Part shown: one piece after another, positions 1-10,900 of the stretch
Numbering within the stretch: position 1 is the first letter of the stretch
How the letters are laid out: each line of letters begins with the position of its first letter
NCBI GenBank assembly: GCA_026398935.1
Contig: JAPLRW010000123.1
Location: 1-40,104 of the forward strand
Length of the DNA: 40,104 nt
Direction: 5' to 3'
Source of the DNA: Methylococcales bacterium
Lineage (GTDB): Bacteria > Pseudomonadota > Gammaproteobacteria > Methylococcales > Methylomonadaceae
Program-made: the position numbers and the translations under genes
Notes under the pieces: generated by a model
Told to the model about the DNA's origin: nothing
The model's database searches: none
What the model saw: the letters and a program-made list of their open reading frames with translations, nothing else

Positions 1-144
1 TCCACAATTTTATTTTAGAACAACCGACGTTACTGGTGCTGTTGAATTGCCAGAAGGCGTAGAAATGGTTATGCCTGGAGATAACGTGCCAGTACAAATA
101 AAATTAATTGCGCCTATAGCAATGGATGAAGGTTTGCGCTTTGC
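1..144 (+). repeat. Duplicated tuf segment, copy A
   Basis: These 144 bases match 16363-16506 without a mismatch in a base-by-base reading. The match presumably extends upstream beyond the window. It reflects the two tuf paralogues, and such repeats commonly cause contig breaks, which may be why the sequence starts here. Confidence 0.9.
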
Positions 145-202
145 GGTACGTGAAGGTGGACGCACAGTAGGTGCAGGTGTCGTTGCTTCAATTATTGAGT
201 AA
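1..202 (+). CDS. tuf: Elongation factor Tu, copy 1 (3' end only)
   Basis: This is the last 66 codons of an elongation factor Tu gene; the 5' part lies before the window. EF-Tu carries aminoacyl-tRNA to the ribosome as a GTP complex. The visible part is the end of beta-barrel domain 3, and it contains the family's conserved C-terminal strand ([16 protein letters not shown], then a short ASIIE tail). The first 144 bases are identical to bases 16363-16506 of the second tuf gene, as expected for tuf duplicates kept alike by gene conversion. The copies then differ: this one keeps 42 bp that the other lacks. It is followed by tRNA-Trp and secE, a common proteobacterial arrangement. Confidence 0.97.
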   Translation, partial: PQFYFRTTDVTGAVELPEGVEMVMPGDNVPVQIKLIAPIAMDEGLRFAVREGGRTVGAGVVASIIE

Positions 203-204
203 TT

Positions 205-223
205 GTTGTAATTAATTTACAAC
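205..223 (+). terminator. Small hairpin after tuf copy 1
   Basis: GTTGTAA and TTACAAC form a perfect 7-bp stem around a 5-nt loop, starting 3 nt after the tuf stop codon. The stem is AT-rich and no T-run follows directly (TCTTCG follows, with a T-run only at 243-248). It may be a weak terminator or a processing or stability hairpin before the tRNA. Confidence 0.3.
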
Positions 224-253
224 TCTTCGTTCGTTTTGCAGTTTTTTCTGGAT

Positions 254-329
254 AGGTCAGTAGTTCAATTGGTAGAGCAGCGGTCTCCAAAACCGCAAGT
301 TGGGGGTTCGAGTCCCTCCTGGCCTGCCA
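254..329 (+). tRNA. trpT: tRNA-Trp (CCA anticodon)
   Basis: This is a 76-nt cloverleaf. The acceptor stem AGGTCAG pairs with CTGGCCT (one G-T pair), the discriminator is G, and the CCA end is encoded. The anticodon stem GCGGT/ACCGC encloses loop CTCCAAA, giving anticodon CCA for tryptophan. The T arm carries GGTTCGAGTCC. A tRNA-Trp between tuf and secE is a well-known proteobacterial arrangement. A reverse-strand ORF across it is an artefact. Confidence 0.97.
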
Positions 330-345
330 TTCAGAAAATGCAATG

Positions 346-351
346 TATAAT
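346..351 (+). promoter_or_regulatory. Possible -10 element before secE
   Basis: A perfect TATAAT, directly preceded by TG, lies 26 bp upstream of the secE start. No good -35 hexamer is found at 16-18 bp because that stretch falls in the end of tRNA-Trp. It could be a secE promoter, but transcription may simply continue from tuf and the tRNA. Confidence 0.3.
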
Positions 352-377
352 ATCCGTTTTCTCATAAGATTTTTCAA

Positions 378-758
378 ATGAATGCACAAGCAGAAGCGCC
401 AGCATCAAAACTATTAGATGTTGTTAAACAAGTTATATCTGTTGTTTTTGTTGTTGCCGGCATCGCAGCATTTTATTATTTCTCGCATATTTCTCTTTTA
501 TACAGGGTTCTTGGTCTATTGATCTTGATGGGGATTGTATTAGGCATTATGTTTACTACTCAAATTGGGCAGCAGACGTGGATGTTTATATTAGAGTCTA
601 AAATAGAAGTGCGAAAAGTTGTCTGGCCAACAAGAGAAGAGACAATGCGGACAACGCTTATGGTGTTTGTCATGGTTCTAATTGTTGGTGTAGTTTTATG
701 GTTTCTAGATATGTTTCTGTTTTGGGCAATACGTCTATTAACTGGGCAAGGAGTTTAA
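378..758 (+). CDS. secE: Preprotein translocase subunit SecE
   Basis: SecE is the small essential subunit of the SecYEG inner-membrane translocon and clamps the SecY halves together. The 126-aa product has three predicted transmembrane segments (about residues 17-35, 42-60 and 92-118). Before the last one is the cytoplasmic amphipathic region with the family signature EVRKVVWPTREET (residues 77-89). Three segments, as in E. coli, is the longer gammaproteobacterial form. No clear Shine-Dalgarno precedes the ATG. The end of the gene carries the AAGGAG that serves nusG, 3 bp downstream, so the two are probably translationally coupled. Confidence 0.97.
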   Translation: MNAQAEAPASKLLDVVKQVISVVFVVAGIAAFYYFSHISLLYRVLGLLILMGIVLGIMFTTQIGQQTWMFILESKIEVRKVVWPTREETMRTTLMVFVMVLIVGVVLWFLDMFLFWAIRLLTGQGV

Positions 759-761
759 TTA

Positions 762-1295
762 ATGGCATTGCGCTGGTATGTTGTTCATGCTTATTCAAAC
801 TTTGAAAATAAAGTGAAGCAGGCGCTGGAGGAGCGAATAAAACGAGATGGCATGGAAGATCATTTCGGAAAGATTTTAGTTCCAACGGAAGAAGTTGTTG
901 AAATGCGAATGGGTCAACAGCGTAAAAGTGAAAGAAAGTTTTATCCTGGTTACGTCTTGGTACAAATGGAATTGACAGATGAAACGTGGCATTTAGTTAA
1001 AGAAATTCCTCGCGTTCTTGGTTTTATAGGTGGTGTTTCCGATAGGCCTGCGCCTATATCTGAAAAAGAAGCTTTGGCTATTCTAAGTAGAGTTGAAGAC
1101 GGTGTAAACAAGCCACGACCAAAAATATTATTTGAAGTCGGTGAGGTGTTGAGAGTCGTTGATGGCCCCTTTAAAGATTTTAATGGCGTCGTTGAAGAAG
1201 TTAATTACGAAAAAAATAAATTAAAAATCTCAGTGCTAATTTTTGGGCGATCAACCCCTGTTGAGCTGCAATTCAGTCAAGTTGAAAAGCCTTAA
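762..1295 (+). CDS. nusG: Transcription termination/antitermination protein NusG
   Basis: NusG binds RNA polymerase, raises processivity and links it to Rho or to the leading ribosome through S10. The product is 177 aa, close to the usual 175-181. The N-terminal NGN domain begins [18 protein letters not shown]. The C-terminal KOW domain covers about residues 127-177 with the core [13 protein letters not shown]. The start is firm: AAGGAG lies 8 nt upstream inside the secE end. A hairpin with a T-rich tail follows the gene and separates it from rplK. Confidence 0.98.
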   Translation: MALRWYVVHAYSNFENKVKQALEERIKRDGMEDHFGKILVPTEEVVEMRMGQQRKSERKFYPGYVLVQMELTDETWHLVKEIPRVLGFIGGVSDRPAPISEKEALAILSRVEDGVNKPRPKILFEVGEVLRVVDGPFKDFNGVVEEVNYEKNKLKISVLIFGRSTPVELQFSQVEKP

Positions 1296-1316
1296 GTCAG
1301 TAGTGTAAGTATAAAT

Positions 1317-1353
1317 AAATCTTTATCGCATCCGTGATAAAGATTTTTGTTTC
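1317..1353 (+). terminator. Intrinsic terminator or attenuator between nusG and rplK
   Basis: AAATCTTTATC (1317-1327) and GATAAAGATTT (1336-1346) form a perfect 11-bp stem around an 8-nt loop, followed by TTGTTT. It is AT-rich but has a T-rich tail directly after the stem. It would end or attenuate secE-nusG transcripts before rplK. In E. coli the L11 operon has its own promoter in this gap; I did not find a strong one here. Confidence 0.55.
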
Positions 1354-1396
1354 TATGGGGAGCTGAAAAGCGATTGAACCCAATTTGGAGTAAGTG

Positions 1397-1828
1397 ATGG
1401 CGAAAAAAATAACGGCATATATTAAGTTGCAAGTAAAAGCAGGTGAGGCGAAGCCAAGTCCACCAGTAGGGCCTGCGTTAGGTCAGCATGGTGTTAATAT
1501 TATGGAGTTTTGTAAGGCATTTAATGCAAAAACTCAAGATGTAGAGCAAGGACTGCCGCTTCCAGTTGTGATAACGGTTTATGCGGATCGTAGCTTTACG
1601 TTTATTACTAAAACACCTCCCGCTTCTATATTATTGAAAAAAGCATTAGGGTTGAAATCAGGTAGTAGTAAACCCAATACCGTGAAAGTAGGTACGGTAA
1701 CGCGTGCTCAATTAGAAGAAATCGCTAAGATTAAAATGGAAGACTTAAATGCTGCTAATTTAGAAGCGGCAGTGAAAACTATTGCGGGAAGTGCGCGTAG
1801 TATTGGTCTGAATGTGGAGGGTTTGTAA
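1397..1828 (+). CDS. rplK: 50S ribosomal protein L11
   Basis: L11 binds the GTPase-associated region of 23S rRNA at the stalk base and is needed for factor function and the stringent response. The product is 143 aa, the usual length. [10 protein letters not shown] (about residues 23-32) and the C-terminal rRNA-binding domain with [12 protein letters not shown] are visible. I use ATG at 1397, preceded by GGAG with a 6-nt spacer. A GTG one codon upstream would only add a methionine and sits closer to the ribosome binding site. The stop overlaps the rplA start by one base. Confidence 0.97.
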   Translation: MAKKITAYIKLQVKAGEAKPSPPVGPALGQHGVNIMEFCKAFNAKTQDVEQGLPLPVVITVYADRSFTFITKTPPASILLKKALGLKSGSSKPNTVKVGTVTRAQLEEIAKIKMEDLNAANLEAAVKTIAGSARSIGLNVEGL

Positions 1829-2523
1829 TGGCTAAGTTATCTAAGAAAGCGAAGATTGTTAAATCGAAAATTGATACCAATAAGCATTACTTGATTGGTG
1901 ATGCACTTGCGCTATTGAAAGAATTGGCAACCGCTAAGTTTGCTGAGTCAGTTGATGTTAGTGTTAAATTGGGTGTGGATCCTCGTAAGTCAGATCAGAA
2001 CGTCCGTGGGGCGACTGTGCTACCAAATGGAACAGGTAAGTCTGTTCGTGTGGCGGTATTTGCTCAAGGGGCAAATGCGGAAGCAGCACTAGCAGCTGGT
2101 GCAGATATCGTTGGTATGGATGATTTAGCGGAGCAAGTCAAGAAAGGTGAGATGAATTTTGACGTTGTGATTGCATCTCCAGATGCTATGCGCGTCGTAG
2201 GTCAATTGGGGCAGATTTTGGGGCCTAGAGGCTTAATGCCTAACCCAAAAGTCGGTACGGTTACCCCAGATGTGGCAACCGCTGTTAAGAATGCCAAGTC
2301 AGGCCAAGTTCGTTATAGAACTGATAAAGGCGGCATTATTCACTGTACTGTCGGTAAGATAAGTTTTGATGCAGACGCTATTCAGCAAAATCTTGAAGCG
2401 CTGTTGGCTGATTTGCGGAAAGCAAAGCCTACTGCTGCAAAGGGTATTTATATGCGAAAAATTACCTTATCAACTACGATGGGTCCTGGATTAACTATTG
2501 ATCACAGCAGCTTAGTCGTTTAA
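1828..2523 (+). CDS. rplA: 50S ribosomal protein L1
   Basis: L1 forms the mobile L1 stalk that guides deacylated tRNA out of the E site. In enterics it also represses its own operon by binding the rplK leader. The product is 231 aa, typical length. The family motif [15 protein letters not shown] is present in the middle of the protein, and the C-terminus ends near TMGPGL. The start codon shares its A with the rplK stop (TAATG), and GGAGG lies just upstream in the rplK end, so translation is coupled. Confidence 0.98.
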   Translation: MAKLSKKAKIVKSKIDTNKHYLIGDALALLKELATAKFAESVDVSVKLGVDPRKSDQNVRGATVLPNGTGKSVRVAVFAQGANAEAALAAGADIVGMDDLAEQVKKGEMNFDVVIASPDAMRVVGQLGQILGPRGLMPNPKVGTVTPDVATAVKNAKSGQVRYRTDKGGIIHCTVGKISFDADAIQQNLEALLADLRKAKPTAAKGIYMRKITLSTTMGPGLTIDHSSLVV

Positions 2524-2716
2524 AGATGTAGGGTGGTATAAAAACTTTGGGTTGCCGTTTTGGCGGCAGCCGTCAAAGACCGCAGGTGTTTTTAACTTAA
2601 TGTTGCCTGCGCAGACGGAAGCTTAAACCGGTATGTTGGTGAAAGGGACCGTAGGGGGCATCGTAAGATGCGTTTTATAAATCTGATGAATAATCAGAAA
2701 GTACCGGAGTAAAGCC
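2524..2716 (+). promoter_or_regulatory. L10 leader (rplJL autoregulatory mRNA)
   Basis: The 193-nt gap between rplA and rplJ has the features of the ribosomal protein L10 leader, to which the L10-L12 complex binds to repress rplJ translation. One hairpin pairs GGTTGCCG (2550-2557) with CGGCAGCC (2564-2571). A second pairs CGCAGG (2581-2586) with CCTGCG (2606-2611). CCTGCGCAGACGGAAGC resembles the conserved core of the E. coli leader. The rplJ ribosome binding site CGGAG is at 2705-2709. Matching the L10 leader covariance model would settle this. Confidence 0.75.
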
Positions 2717-3211
2717 GTGGCACTAAATTTAGAGAGCAAAAAAGCTGTCGTAGCAGAAGTTGCTGTGTTTGCCGCTAAAGCCCATTCTGCAGTTGCAGCC
2801 GAGTATCTAGGATTAACGGTTACGGAATTGACCGCGTTGCGTAAAACAGCGAGAGAAACGGGTGTTTATTTGCGAGTGGTAAAAAACACGCTGGCAAAAC
2901 GTGCTGTGGCAGGAACAGAATTTGAATGTATGCAAGACGGCCTAGTAGGGCCATTATTGTTAGCATTTTCAATGGAAGATCCTGGATGTGCAGCAAGGTT
3001 AATCAGTAACTTCTCCAAAACTCATAGCAAATTAGTTACTAAAATTGTAGCTATTGGCGGGAAATCGTTTGATGCTTCTGAGCTTGGTCGACTTGCAAGT
3101 TTACCAACTCGCGATCAAGGTATTGCTATGTTAATGTCGGTCATGAAAGAACCTGTGGCCAAGTTGGTACGGACATTGGCAGAAGTCAAAAGTCAGAAAG
3201 AAGCGGCTTAA
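2717..3211 (+). CDS. rplJ: 50S ribosomal protein L10
   Basis: L10 is the base of the ribosomal stalk. Its N-terminal domain binds 23S rRNA and its C-terminal helix carries L7/L12 dimers. The product is 164 aa (usual 160-175) and begins [15 protein letters not shown], matching the family start, with GTG as initiation codon 8 bp after [14 protein letters not shown] and the final acidic and basic helix are visible. It follows the L10 leader and pairs with rplL 66 bp downstream. Confidence 0.97.
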   Translation: MALNLESKKAVVAEVAVFAAKAHSAVAAEYLGLTVTELTALRKTARETGVYLRVVKNTLAKRAVAGTEFECMQDGLVGPLLLAFSMEDPGCAARLISNFSKTHSKLVTKIVAIGGKSFDASELGRLASLPTRDQGIAMLMSVMKEPVAKLVRTLAEVKSQKEAA

Positions 3212-3277
3212 CGCTAACGTTGCATAGCAACGATTCTACTATCAGTTTAGAACCTATTATTTTTAGAGGAAAATTCA

Positions 3278-3646
3278 ATGGCAATTTCGCAAGAAGATAT
3301 CTTGGAAGCAGTCTCAGCAATGAGCGTTATGCAAATCGTTGATTTAATATCAGCGATGGAAGAAAAATTTGGTGTGTCAGCTGCATCAGCAGTAGCTGCG
3401 GCACCAGTAGCAGCAGCGGTTGAAGTTGAAGAGCAAACTGAATTTGATGTTATTATGACATCATTCGGTGAAAATAAAGTCGCTGTTATTAAAGCGGTGC
3501 GTGGAATGACTGGTCTTGGTTTGAAAGAAGCTAAAGATGCTGTTGAAGGCGTACCAACAACGATTAAAGAAGGCGCTAATAAAGCTGAAGCAGAAACAAT
3601 GAAAAAACAGCTTGAAGAAGCTGGCGCGACAGTTACTATTAAATAA
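3278..3646 (+). CDS. rplL: 50S ribosomal protein L7/L12
   Basis: L7/L12 forms the flexible stalk dimers that recruit EF-Tu, EF-G and IF2. The product is 122 aa, standard length. The N-terminal dimerisation helices span about residues 1-33. An Ala/Val-rich hinge covers about 34-52. The C-terminal factor-binding domain contains [22 protein letters not shown] precedes the ATG by a suitable distance. A strong hairpin follows, before rpoB, where E. coli has an attenuator and an RNase III site. Confidence 0.98.
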   Translation: MAISQEDILEAVSAMSVMQIVDLISAMEEKFGVSAASAVAAAPVAAAVEVEEQTEFDVIMTSFGENKVAVIKAVRGMTGLGLKEAKDAVEGVPTTIKEGANKAEAETMKKQLEEAGATVTIK

Positions 3647-3682
3647 CTGCGCTATCAAATACAGGCTTAACGCCTATTCATG

Positions 3683-3716
3683 AAGGCTGATGATATTTAT
3701 CATCGGCCTTTTGCTG
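3683..3716 (+). terminator. rplL-rpoB attenuator hairpin
   Basis: AAGGCTGATGAT (3683-3694) pairs with ATCATCGGCCTT (3699-3710) over 12 bp with one G-T pair and an ATTT loop, followed by TTGCTGTTT. The position between rplL and rpoB matches the E. coli attenuator, where partial termination lowers beta/beta' expression relative to L7/L12. The short interrupted T-run suggests partial rather than full termination. Confidence 0.6.
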
Positions 3717-3771
3717 TTTGCATTGGGCGAACAGTGGAAAATAATTCTTGACGAAAAGGTACGGAAATTAA

Positions 3772-6700
3772 ATGACCTACTCTTTTACTGAAAAAAAGCG
3801 TATTCGTAACAATTTTGGGAAAAGTTCTGAAGTATTAGAAGTTCCCTATCTTCTTGCAACTCAAATTGATTCCTATGCAAGCTTCTTGCAATCAGGTACT
3901 CACCCAGATAAACGATTAGATCAAGGTTTGCATGCTGCTTTTAGCAGTGTTTTCCCCATCGAAAGCCATTCAGGTTATGCGGTTCTTGAATATGTGAAAT
4001 ACAGACTGGGCGATCCTGTTTTTGATGTTCGGGAATGTCAGCAACGAGGCGCAACCTATGCGGCACCTTTGAGGGTGCTGGTGCGCTTGGTTATTTATGA
4101 TAAAGAGGCTCCTCTTAGCGCAAAAGTGGTTAAAGACATTCGTGAACAGGAAGTTTACATGGGTGAGCTAGCCTTAATGACAGATAATGGAACATTTGTT
4201 ATTAATGGTACTGAAAGAGTAATTGTTTCACAGTTGCACCGTTCTCCGGGTGTGTTTTTTGACCATGATCGTGGCAAAACACATTCTTCAGGTAAATTGT
4301 TATTTAATGCGCGCGTAATTCCGTATCGTGGCTCTTGGTTAGATTTTGAATTCGACCATAAAGACTGCGTTTATGTGCGAATTGATAGACGTCGTAAAAT
4401 TCCGGCAACCATTTTATTGCGCTCGTTAGGCTATGATAACGAAGCAATTATTAAGTTGTTTTTTGAAACCAATTTATTTAATTTAAGTGCAAACAAAATT
4501 ATATTTCATTTGGTTCCAGAGCGCTTACGTGGCGAAATTGCTGCATTTGATATTAAGCATGATGATAAGATTTTAGTAGAAGAAGGTCGGCGAATTACCG
4601 CTAAACATATTCGGCAGATGGAAAAGGCTGCAATTACTCAGATTGAAGTATCTAAAGAATATTTAGTGGGCAAAATCTTGAGCCATAACATCGTTGATGA
4701 AGCTACTGGAGAGCTTATTGCGAACGTTAATGATGAGCTAACGCAGGAGTTATTAGACAAAATTATTGACAATGGTGTTAAGGAAATAAACACCCTTTAT
4801 GTTAATGATTTAGATAAAGGGCCTTATATTTCAAATGCGATGAAATTGGATACAACGACTAATCGCTTGGAAGCATTGGTTGAAATTTATCGTATGATGA
4901 GACCGGGTGAGCCGCCAACTAAAGAAGCTGCTGAAAACTTATTTGAAAATTTATTTTTTACAGATGAGCGCTACGATCTTTCAGCTGTGGGTCGGATGAA
5001 GTTTAACCGTCGCTTAGGTCGGCAGGAAATTCTTGGTTCGGGCACCTTAACCAAAGAAGATATTATTGATGCGTTGAAAGAGCTCATTAATATACGTAAT
5101 GGTAACGGTAATGTTGATGATATTGATCATTTGGGCAACAGACGCGTAAGATCTGTTGGTGAAATGATCGAAAATCAATTCCGTGTTGGCTTGGTTCGTG
5201 TCGAGCGAGCTGTAAAAGAGCGGTTAACATTAGCGGATTCTGAAGGCTTGATGCCGCAAGAAATTATTAATGCCAAGCCGGTTTCTGCTGCAATCAAAGA
5301 GTTTTTTGGTTCAAGTCAGTTATCGCAGTTTATGGATCAGAATAATCCATTATCGCAGGTAACGCATAAGCGTCGGGTTTCTGCTTTAGGGCCAGGTGGT
5401 TTGGCTAGGGAGCGTGCGGGATTTGAGGTGCGTGACGTACATACAACGCATTATGGGCGTGTATGTCCAATTGAAACGCCTGAGGGGCCGAATATTGGAT
5501 TAATTAACTCGTTGTCGGTTTATGCGAGAACTAATTCCTATGGTTTTTTAGAGACACCTTACCGAAAAGTGATTGATGGTGCGGTTACCGATCATGTCGA
5601 TTATTTGTCAGCAATTGAAGAAGGCGAGTTTGTTATCGCGCAAGCGAGTGTCGCGGTTGATGCTAATGGACAGTTAGTTGAAGGTCTGGTTTCATGTCGG
5701 CATAAAGATGAGTTCACGTTGGCATCGTCTGATAAAGTGCAATACATGGATGTGTCTTCAAAACAGATCGTTTCTGTTGCGGCATCTATTATTCCCTTCC
5801 TTGAGCATGATGACGCGAACCGTGCATTAATGGGTTCAAACATGCAACGCCAAGCGGTTCCTACATTGCGCGCTGAAAAGCCGTTAGTAGGTACAGGCAT
5901 GGAGAGAACGGTTGCTAAGGATTCAGGTGTGACGGTGGTAGCGACGCGTGGCGGCAGTATCGAAGCGGTGGATGCAGCTAGAATTGTGGTGCGTGTGAAC
6001 GACAGTGAAACCGAAGCAGGTGGTGTGGGTGTTGATATTTACAACCTGACCAAATACACGCGTTCGAATCAAAATACCTGTATTAATCAAAAGCCACTGG
6101 TTAAGCCTGGCGATATTGTTAAGTCTGGCGATATTATGGCGGATGGTCCTTCTACAGATATGGGTGAATTAGCGTTAGGGCAGAATATGCTTGTTGCGTT
6201 TATGCCTTGGAATGGCTACAACTATGAAGATTCTATTTTGGTTTCTGAGCGTGTTGTAAAAGAAGATCGATTCACCACCATTCATATTGAAGAAAAAACC
6301 TGTGTTGCGCGCGATACTAAACATAGTCCAGAAGAAATTACGGCAGATATTCCTAATGTGAGTGAAGAAGCGCTCTCTAAATTGGATGAGTCTGGGATTG
6401 TGTATGTCGGTGCGGAAGTAAAAGGCGGCGATATTTTGGTGGGTAAAGTTACACCAAAAGGTGAAACGCAGCTAACACCAGAAGAGAAATTATTAAGGGC
6501 TATTTTTGGTGAGAAAGCCGCTGATGTAAAAGATACTTCGTTACGGGTACCGAATAATATTAGTGGTACGGTTATTGATGTTCAAGTATTTACGCGTGAT
6601 GGTGTTAAAAAAGACAAAAGAGCGCTTGAGATTGAAGATGCTGAAATTAAACGCTTCCGTAAGGATGTCGATGATCAGTTAAAAATTGTAGAAGCGGATA

Positions 6701-7848
6701 TTTTTAAACGGGTTGCTACATTATTGTTAGGTAATAAAGTAGAGACAGGGCCTGTAAAAATTAAATTAGGTAGTGAAATCACCCAAGAATATTTGGATGA
6801 ATTAAGGCATTCTGAATGGTTAAAAATTAGAATGCAGAATGAAGACATCAATATCCAATTGGATGCGGTTGCTGAACAGATTACGCAGCAACGTAAAGAT
6901 TTTGATGAGAAATTTGAAGTTAAGCGTAAAAAAATTACCATGGGTGACGATTTGCCGCCAGGTGTGTTAAAAATGGTCAAAGTTTATTTGGCTGTCAAAC
7001 GCAGAATTCAACCGGGCGATAAAATGGCTGGTCGGCATGGTAATAAAGGTGTTATCTCTAAAATCTGTCCAATTGAAGATATGCCTTATACCGCTGATGG
7101 TAACCCAGTCGATATCGTGTTGAACCCGCTTGGTGTTCCATCAAGGATGAACGTTGGTCAGGTATTGGAAACCCATTTAGGCTGGGCTGCGAAAGGCTTG
7201 GGGATTAAAATTGGAAAAATGCTTGAAGCTCGGTCTAAGGTTGCGGAAATCCGTGGGTTTTTAGATAAAATTTATAACGGCAGTGGGCGTAAAGAAGATT
7301 TAGACTCTTTTACTGATCAAGAGATTCTTGATATGGCGGCTAACTTAACGGCGGGTGTGCCAATGGCGACGCCTGTTTTTGATGGCGCGAGTGAAGAAGA
7401 AATTCGCAATATGCTTAAATTGGCTGATTTGCCTGAGCATGGGCAGATTACGCTGTATGACGGTCTAACGGGTGAGCCGTTTGAGCGAGAAGTGACTGTT
7501 GGGTATATGTACATGTTGAAATTGAACCATTTGGTCGATGATAAAATGCACGCGCGCTCAACGGGCCCTTACAGTTTAGTTACTCAGCAACCGCTAGGTG
7601 GTAAAGCGCAGTTTGGTGGTCAGCGTTTTGGAGAAATGGAGGTCTGGGCTTTAGAGGCTTATGGCGCCGCTTATACATTACAAGAAATGTTGACAGTTAA
7701 GTCAGACGATGTGACGGGCAGAACGCGCATGTATAAGAATATTGTAGATGGACATCATAAAATGGAAGCAGGTATGCCTGAATCTTTCAATGTATTGATA
7801 AAAGAAATACGATCGCTTGCGGTAAATATTGAATTAGATCAAGACTAA
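3772..7848 (+). CDS. rpoB: DNA-directed RNA polymerase subunit beta
   Basis: The beta subunit forms half of the RNA polymerase catalytic cleft and one side of the RNA exit channel. The product is 1358 aa (E. coli 1342), beginning [18 protein letters not shown]. The rifampicin-pocket region begins at G513 ([16 protein letters not shown]), followed by [13 protein letters not shown]; residues aligned with common resistance sites look wild type. [22 protein letters not shown] and the C-terminal [19 protein letters not shown] signature are all present. The position aligned with E. coli P564 is Thr (T558), a position that varies between phyla. rpoC follows after 144 bp. Confidence 0.99.
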   Translation: MTYSFTEKKRIRNNFGKSSEVLEVPYLLATQIDSYASFLQSGTHPDKRLDQGLHAAFSSVFPIESHSGYAVLEYVKYRLGDPVFDVRECQQRGATYAAPLRVLVRLVIYDKEAPLSAKVVKDIREQEVYMGELALMTDNGTFVINGTERVIVSQLHRSPGVFFDHDRGKTHSSGKLLFNARVIPYRGSWLDFEFDHKDCVYVRIDRRRKIPATILLRSLGYDNEAIIKLFFETNLFNLSANKIIFHLVPERLRGEIAAFDIKHDDKILVEEGRRITAKHIRQMEKAAITQIEVSKEYLVGKILSHNIVDEATGELIANVNDELTQELLDKIIDNGVKEINTLYVNDLDKGPYISNAMKLDTTTNRLEALVEIYRMMRPGEPPTKEAAENLFENLFFTDERYDLSAVGRMKFNRRLGRQEILGSGTLTKEDIIDALKELINIRNGNGNVDDIDHLGNRRVRSVGEMIENQFRVGLVRVERAVKERLTLADSEGLMPQEIINAKPVSAAIKEFFGSSQLSQFMDQNNPLSQVTHKRRVSALGPGGLARERAGFEVRDVHTTHYGRVCPIETPEGPNIGLINSLSVYARTNSYGFLETPYRKVIDGAVTDHVDYLSAIEEGEFVIAQASVAVDANGQLVEGLVSCRHKDEFTLASSDKVQYMDVSSKQIVSVAASIIPFLEHDDANRALMGSNMQRQAVPTLRAEKPLVGTGMERTVAKDSGVTVVATRGGSIEAVDAARIVVRVNDSETEAGGVGVDIYNLTKYTRSNQNTCINQKPLVKPGDIVKSGDIMADGPSTDMGELALGQNMLVAFMPWNGYNYEDSILVSERVVKEDRFTTIHIEEKTCVARDTKHSPEEITADIPNVSEEALSKLDESGIVYVGAEVKGGDILVGKVTPKGETQLTPEEKLLRAIFGEKAADVKDTSLRVPNNISGTVIDVQVFTRDGVKKDKRALEIEDAEIKRFRKDVDDQLKIVEADIFKRVATLLLGNKVETGPVKIKLGSEITQEYLDELRHSEWLKIRMQNEDINIQLDAVAEQITQQRKDFDEKFEVKRKKITMGDDLPPGVLKMVKVYLAVKRRIQPGDKMAGRHGNKGVISKICPIEDMPYTADGNPVDIVLNPLGVPSRMNVGQVLETHLGWAAKGLGIKIGKMLEARSKVAEIRGFLDKIYNGSGRKEDLDSFTDQEILDMAANLTAGVPMATPVFDGASEEEIRNMLKLADLPEHGQITLYDGLTGEPFEREVTVGYMYMLKLNHLVDDKMHARSTGPYSLVTQQPLGGKAQFGGQRFGEMEVWALEAYGAAYTLQEMLTVKSDDVTGRTRMYKNIVDGHHKMEAGMPESFNVLIKEIRSLAVNIELDQD

Positions 7849-7889
7849 TTACAACTATTGATCGTGTAGTTGCGTCGTGTGCTTTTTGT

Positions 7890-7918
7890 CACCCTCTGCG
7901 TGAATAACGCTGGGGGTG
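7890..7918 (+). other. Hairpin in the rpoB-rpoC gap
   Basis: CACCCTCTGCG (7890-7900) pairs with CGCTGGGGGTG (7908-7918), with one mismatch and a 7-nt loop. No T-run follows, so it is not a standard terminator. It lies about 75 nt upstream of the proposed rpoC start and could affect mRNA processing or stability. Confidence 0.35.
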
Positions 7919-7992
7919 GTAGTGCATAGGTATTTTTGAAGGTCAGTCAGCGTATTCTGGATACTCAGAAACTATATACAGGGGATAAGTTC

Positions 7993-10900
7993 TTGAAAGA
8001 CTTAATGAATTTTTTAAAGCGCCAAGGTCGTGCTGATGATTTTGATGCGATACGGATTGGTTTAGCATCACCTGACATGATTCGATCATGGTCGTATGGT
8101 GAAGTTAAAAAGCCCGAAACGATCAATTATCGTACCTTTAAGCCTGAGCGGGATGGGTTGTTTTGTGCCAAAATCTTCGGGCCTGTTAGTGATTACGAGT
8201 GTTTGTGTGGGAAATACAAGCGCTTAAAACATCGTGGCGTCATCTGTGAAAAGTGTGGCGTTGAAGTGACGCTCTCTAAGGTTCGTCGCGAAAGAATGGG
8301 GCATGTTGACTTGGCCAGTCCTGTTGCGCATATTTGGTTTCTTAAGTCATTACCATCTCGTATAGCGTTACTTCTTGATATGACGTTGCGTTCAATTGAA
8401 CGTGTATTGTATTTTGAATCGTTTGTTGTATTAGACTCTGGAATGACAACGCTTGAAAAAGGTCAGTTATTGACCGACGACGAATATTTAGATGCTGTTG
8501 AGGTTCATGGTGATGAATTTGTTGCCAAGATGGGTGCTGAGGCCATCTATGAATTATTGAAAGCGATTGATTTAAAAGAAGAGGTCGCTTTTTTGCGTGA
8601 GGAGATTAACTCCACCAATTCTGAAACTAAAATTAAGAAATACTCTAAACGTTTAAAAGTCATTGAGTCATTAATGACGTCACGTAATCGTCCTGAATGG
8701 ATGATTTTAACCGTGCTGCCCGTTTTGCCGCCTGAATTAAGACCATTGGTTCCTTTGGATGGTGGGCGTTTTGCAACGTCAGATTTAAATGATTTATACC
8801 GTCGCGTTATTAACCGTAATAACCGTTTGAATCGATTGTTGGATTTGAGTGCGCCCGATATTATTGTGCGTAACGAAAAACGTATGTTGCAAGAATCTGT
8901 CGATGCCTTGTTGGATAACGGTCGTCGTGGTCGCGCCATTACAGGAACAAATAGACGTCCGTTGAAGTCTTTGGCGGATATGATTAAGGGCAAACAAGGG
9001 CGGTTTAGACAGAACTTGTTAGGCAAGCGTGTAGATTATTCTGGGCGTTCAGTTATTGTCGTTGGGCCAACATTGCGCCTACATCAGTGTGGTTTACCTA
9101 AAAAAATGGCTTTAGAGTTATTCAAACCATTCATTTTTAGTAAATTGCAGTCGCGTGGATTGGCAACTACGATTAAAGCCGCTAAAAAAATGGTTGAGCG
9201 GGAGGGTGTCGAGGTTTGGGATATTCTTGAAGAAGTGATTCGTGAGCATCCTATTTTATTGAATCGTGCGCCAACACTGCATCGCTTGGGTATACAAGCA
9301 TTTGAGCCGACGTTGATTGAAGGCAAGGCTATTCAATTGCATCCATTGGTCTGTGGTGCTTTTAATGCTGACTTTGACGGCGATCAGATGGCTGTGCATA
9401 TACCGCTTTCAATTGAGGCTCAATTAGAAGCGCGTACGCTAATGATGGCGACTAATAATATTCTTTCTCCTGCGAATGGCGAGCCGATTATTAACCCTTC
9501 TCAAGATGTTGTATTGGGGTTGTATTATATCAGTCGTGAAAAAGTCAATGCGAAAGGTGATGGCAGTATATTTTACAGTACTGCTGAGTTACACAAAGCA
9601 TTAGATAATCATGTGGTTGAATTGCAGTCTAAAATTCAGGTGCGTATATCGGAAGTTATAAAAACAGCCGACAGTGTCTCAGAGAAAAAAGTTTATCGTG
9701 TTCATACTACGGTTGGACGGGCAATTATTTGGGAAATTATTCCGGAAGGAATGCCCTTTGAAATTGTTAACTGTGATATGACTAAAAAGAATATCTCTCG
9801 GTTAATCAATTATTGTTACCGCTATTTAGGTATTAAGGACACTGTTGTCCTTGCTGATCAGCTCATGTATATGGGTTTTAAATATGCAACGAAATCGGGT
9901 GTTTCGTTTGGTATTGAAGATATGGAAATACCTGCTAAAAAAGTGGGCATCATTAAAGAGGCTGATGATGAGGTTAATGAGATTCAGCGGCAATATGCTT
10001 CTGGTTTGGTAACCAATGGTGAGCGATACAATAAAGTTGTCGATATTTGGTCGCGCGCTAATGAGCGTGTTGCTAAAGTAATGATGGACGGTTTGGGTGA
10101 AGAAGAAGTTATCGACGCTGAAGGGAATCGTGTCAAGCAAAAATCTTTTAACTCTATCTTTATGATGGCAGAGTCGGGTGCTAGGGGTTCTGCTGCACAG
10201 ATACGCCAGTTGGCGGGTATGCGGGGTTTGATGGCTAAGCCGGATGGCTCAATTATCGAAACGCCAATTACGGCTAATTTTAGGGAAGGTTTAGATGTAT
10301 TGCAGTACTTTATTTCGACGCATGGTGCGCGGAAAGGTCTTGCTGATACAGCGCTGAAGACAGCAAACTCCGGCTATTTAACTCGCCGATTAGTTGATGT
10401 TGCGCAAGATTTAGTGGTTAACGAGATAGATTGTGGTACGCGTCAAGGCATAACCATGACTCCGGTGATTGATGGTGGAGATGTTGTCGAGCCATTATCC
10501 GAGCGTGTGCTTGGACGGGTAGTCATTGATGATGTTTATGATGTAGAGGGCGAGACGGTTATTGTCCCTGATGGAACGTTGCTTGATGAGTATTGGGTCA
10601 AGGTTCTTGATGAGCATGGTATTGATCAACTTCAAGTGAGATCAATCATTACGTGTGAAAGTTTGCAGGGCGTTTGTTCTACCTGCTATGGGCGGGATTT
10701 AGGTCGTGGTCATCAGGTTAATATAGGTGAGGCTGTTGGTGTTGTCGCGGCGCAGTCTATTGGTGAGCCGGGAACGCAGTTAACTATGCGGACATTCCAC
10801 ATCGGTGGGGCGGCGTCAAGGTCTGCAGCTATTAGTAATGTTCAGGTGAAATCGGGCGGTACTGTAAAGCTTAATAATCTGAAAGCGGTCAAAAATCGTG

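Noticed and set aside
192-389. 65-codon reverse-strand frame
   Set aside because: It runs across tRNA-Trp and its flanks; such frames read as ARRDSNPQL-type peptides are a known tRNA artefact.
3461-3658. Reverse frame over rplL
   Set aside because: It is a shadow of the Glu/Lys/Ala-rich L7/L12 gene.
5431-5460. RpoB T558 at the position of E. coli P564 (a rifampicin cluster II site)
   Set aside because: This position differs between bacterial phyla and the main rifampicin region around 513-545 is wild type, so it is not evidence of resistance.
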